Assembly (NCBI RefSeq): GCF_020740795.1
Contig: NC_067286.1
Coordinates: forward strand, 15,566,350 to 15,630,349
Source of the DNA: Apus apus
Taxonomy: Eukaryota; Chordata; Aves; Apodiformes; Apodidae
DNA length: 64,000 bases
Direction: 5' to 3'
Below the pieces are notes generated by a model, which was not told where the DNA came from, did not search any database, and saw only the letters and a list, made by a program, of their open reading frames with translations. Of the stretch, positions 62,859 to 64,000 are shown in pieces; the first letter of the stretch is position 1; each line of letters starts with the position of its first letter. The position numbers and the translations under genes are program-made.

Positions 62859-64000
62859 CTGGTACAGAAAAGGTACATGTGTGTCAGCAGTGTGACTATG
62901 CTGGCTGTTACAAGTGTGCTGCACTCGGGTGGGTGGAGGTGCATGGCCATCTCACTCTCATTTTTCTGTCACAGGAAGTGCTGATCAGATTCTCAGAAGT
63001 GCTCTGGTCTCAAAAGAGGATTAGATACTCAGAGGAGCCCGGCACTGGATAACTGCTCTTCACTGCTGACTATCAGCAATACAAAACTTCACCTAGCAAA
63101 AAAAACCAATTACACTCAAAACAAACCCCCCCAAATTGGAAGCTTTCCTAAGAGGAGGAAGGAGCTTGGACAGCTGCCACCACTTGTCCTGTCTCCAGAC
63201 CTCATATAAGCACACAATGACACATGCTTGCTTAAGTCCCTTCCACTGGCATTTTGCTGAATAAAAGTGATTTATCTCAGAGCTGCTAAAGATCAGCCAC
63301 TGGCAGAAGCAGTTATGGCAGCTCAGCAAATCCTTCAGTATTATCACAGCACAGAGCACCCTCAAAATTTACTTTGCAATGCTTAGAGTTGGTTCAGATC
63401 AGGCATTTCAGGTTCAATGGCAACAGAAGTTATTCCAATGTCTTTTTAGAGGATGTTCAAAGCAACATTTCTCGTGCAGCACCACTTAAAGAAAATAAAT
63501 AGCCAGCTTTCTATTTAAGTTCAATAAAGACTTCACAATAGTAACTCAAATTTGCTTTTATTTGTGGAAAGAAACCAAAATAGCCAGATGAAGTTTTGGT
63601 TTGGGTTTTATTCAACTCCAAGATACTTTGCAAACTATGTTGAACAAGGTCTGGGTGTACCACAGAAAGGGTTCTGAGCAACTGGGACAAGATTACCATA
63701 AACTAGGCCGTAGAGTTTTTCACTCCAATTCCTCCTTCCTTCATTTTACTTCAATTTACTGAATAACCCAGCTAGAAATTAATCTGGCCTCTATTGTAAA
63801 GGATAACAAGAAAAGTTCCTATAAATATATTAACAACAAAACAAAGATCAGGGAGACCCTCCGTCCCCTATTTGATGCAGGAGGAAACATAGTGATGAAA
63901 GGATGAGGAAAAGCCCACAGTGCTTAATGACTTCTTCACCTCCGTCTTTAGTAACAGCACCACTTATATAGAGGGAATCCAACTCCCTAAGCTGGGGGGC
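62859..64000 (-). other. SLC22A18: SLC22A18 upstream intron, partial
   Basis: No further SLC22A18 exon could be found between 62859 and the window edge, so the N-terminal coding region must lie further right. The last 225 bp are a CR1-type fragment. Confidence 0.8.
63775..64000 (+). mobile_element. CR1-type LINE fragment running off the right edge
   Basis: The + strand reads KSSYKYINNKTKIRETLRPL and FDAGGNIVMK. After a one-base shift near 63911 it continues DEEKPTVLNDFFTSVFSNST. This matches the linker of CR1 ORF2 between the endonuclease and reverse transcriptase (consensus type 'EEKAEVLNxFFASVF'). Since the reverse transcriptase would follow, more of the element may lie beyond 64000. The frameshift shows it is inactive. 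Confidence 0.75.

Noticed and set aside
62859..63774. Search for the missing N-terminal SLC22A18 exon and for CDKN1C
   Set aside because: No segment resembling helices 1-2 or the CDK-inhibitor domain was found. Both probably lie beyond the right edge.

Overview
The window looks like nuclear DNA from a bird. It has long introns with GT-AG splice sites, CpG-island promoters, CR1-type LINE fragments (two of them ordinary avian CR1 3' ends) and ERVL-type LTRs of the kind common in avian genomes. The species cannot be named from the sequence alone.

Two protein-coding genes are supported, lying tail to tail. PHLDA2 (+ strand, coding exon 635-1033, a second exon entirely in the 3' UTR) sits at the left edge in a CpG island. 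SLC22A18 (- strand) fills almost everything else. Eight of its exons were placed by homology, by matching splice sites and by consistent codon phase. They run from 62858 down to the stop codon at 3575. The first coding exon or exons, covering about 80 N-terminal residues by comparison with the mammalian protein, lie beyond the right edge. The convergent PHLDA2/SLC22A18 order matches the mammalian 11p15.5 (Beckwith-Wiedemann, IC2) cluster, so this is the avian counterpart of a domain imprinted in mammals.

Layout: 1-290 unassigned; 290-1345 PHLDA2 promoter, CpG island and exon 1; 1613 to about 2030 PHLDA2 exon 2; 2031-3528 intergenic; 3529-62858 SLC22A18 exons and introns; 62859-64000 partial upstream intron. 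The introns are mostly unique sequence. They also hold a perfect CTTTC array (5306-5560), a complementary GGAAA array (20655-20750), a truncated ERVL-like LTR (29908-30420), CR1 copies (37235-37668, about 38050-38965, 51155-51905, about 63775-64000), a complete solo LTR with a 5-bp target duplication (47404-48394), and an isolated CpG island (55025-55550) inside the 33-kb intron.

The two genes do not work in one pathway by sequence evidence. PHLDA2 is a small phosphoinositide-binding PH-domain protein that acts as a growth restrainer, and SLC22A18 is a 12-helix MFS organic-cation transporter. Their link is positional. I found no tRNA, rRNA, CRISPR or undescribed gene system. The best leads are the intronic CpG island, the compact two-strand polyadenylation zone between the genes, and the retroelement remains.
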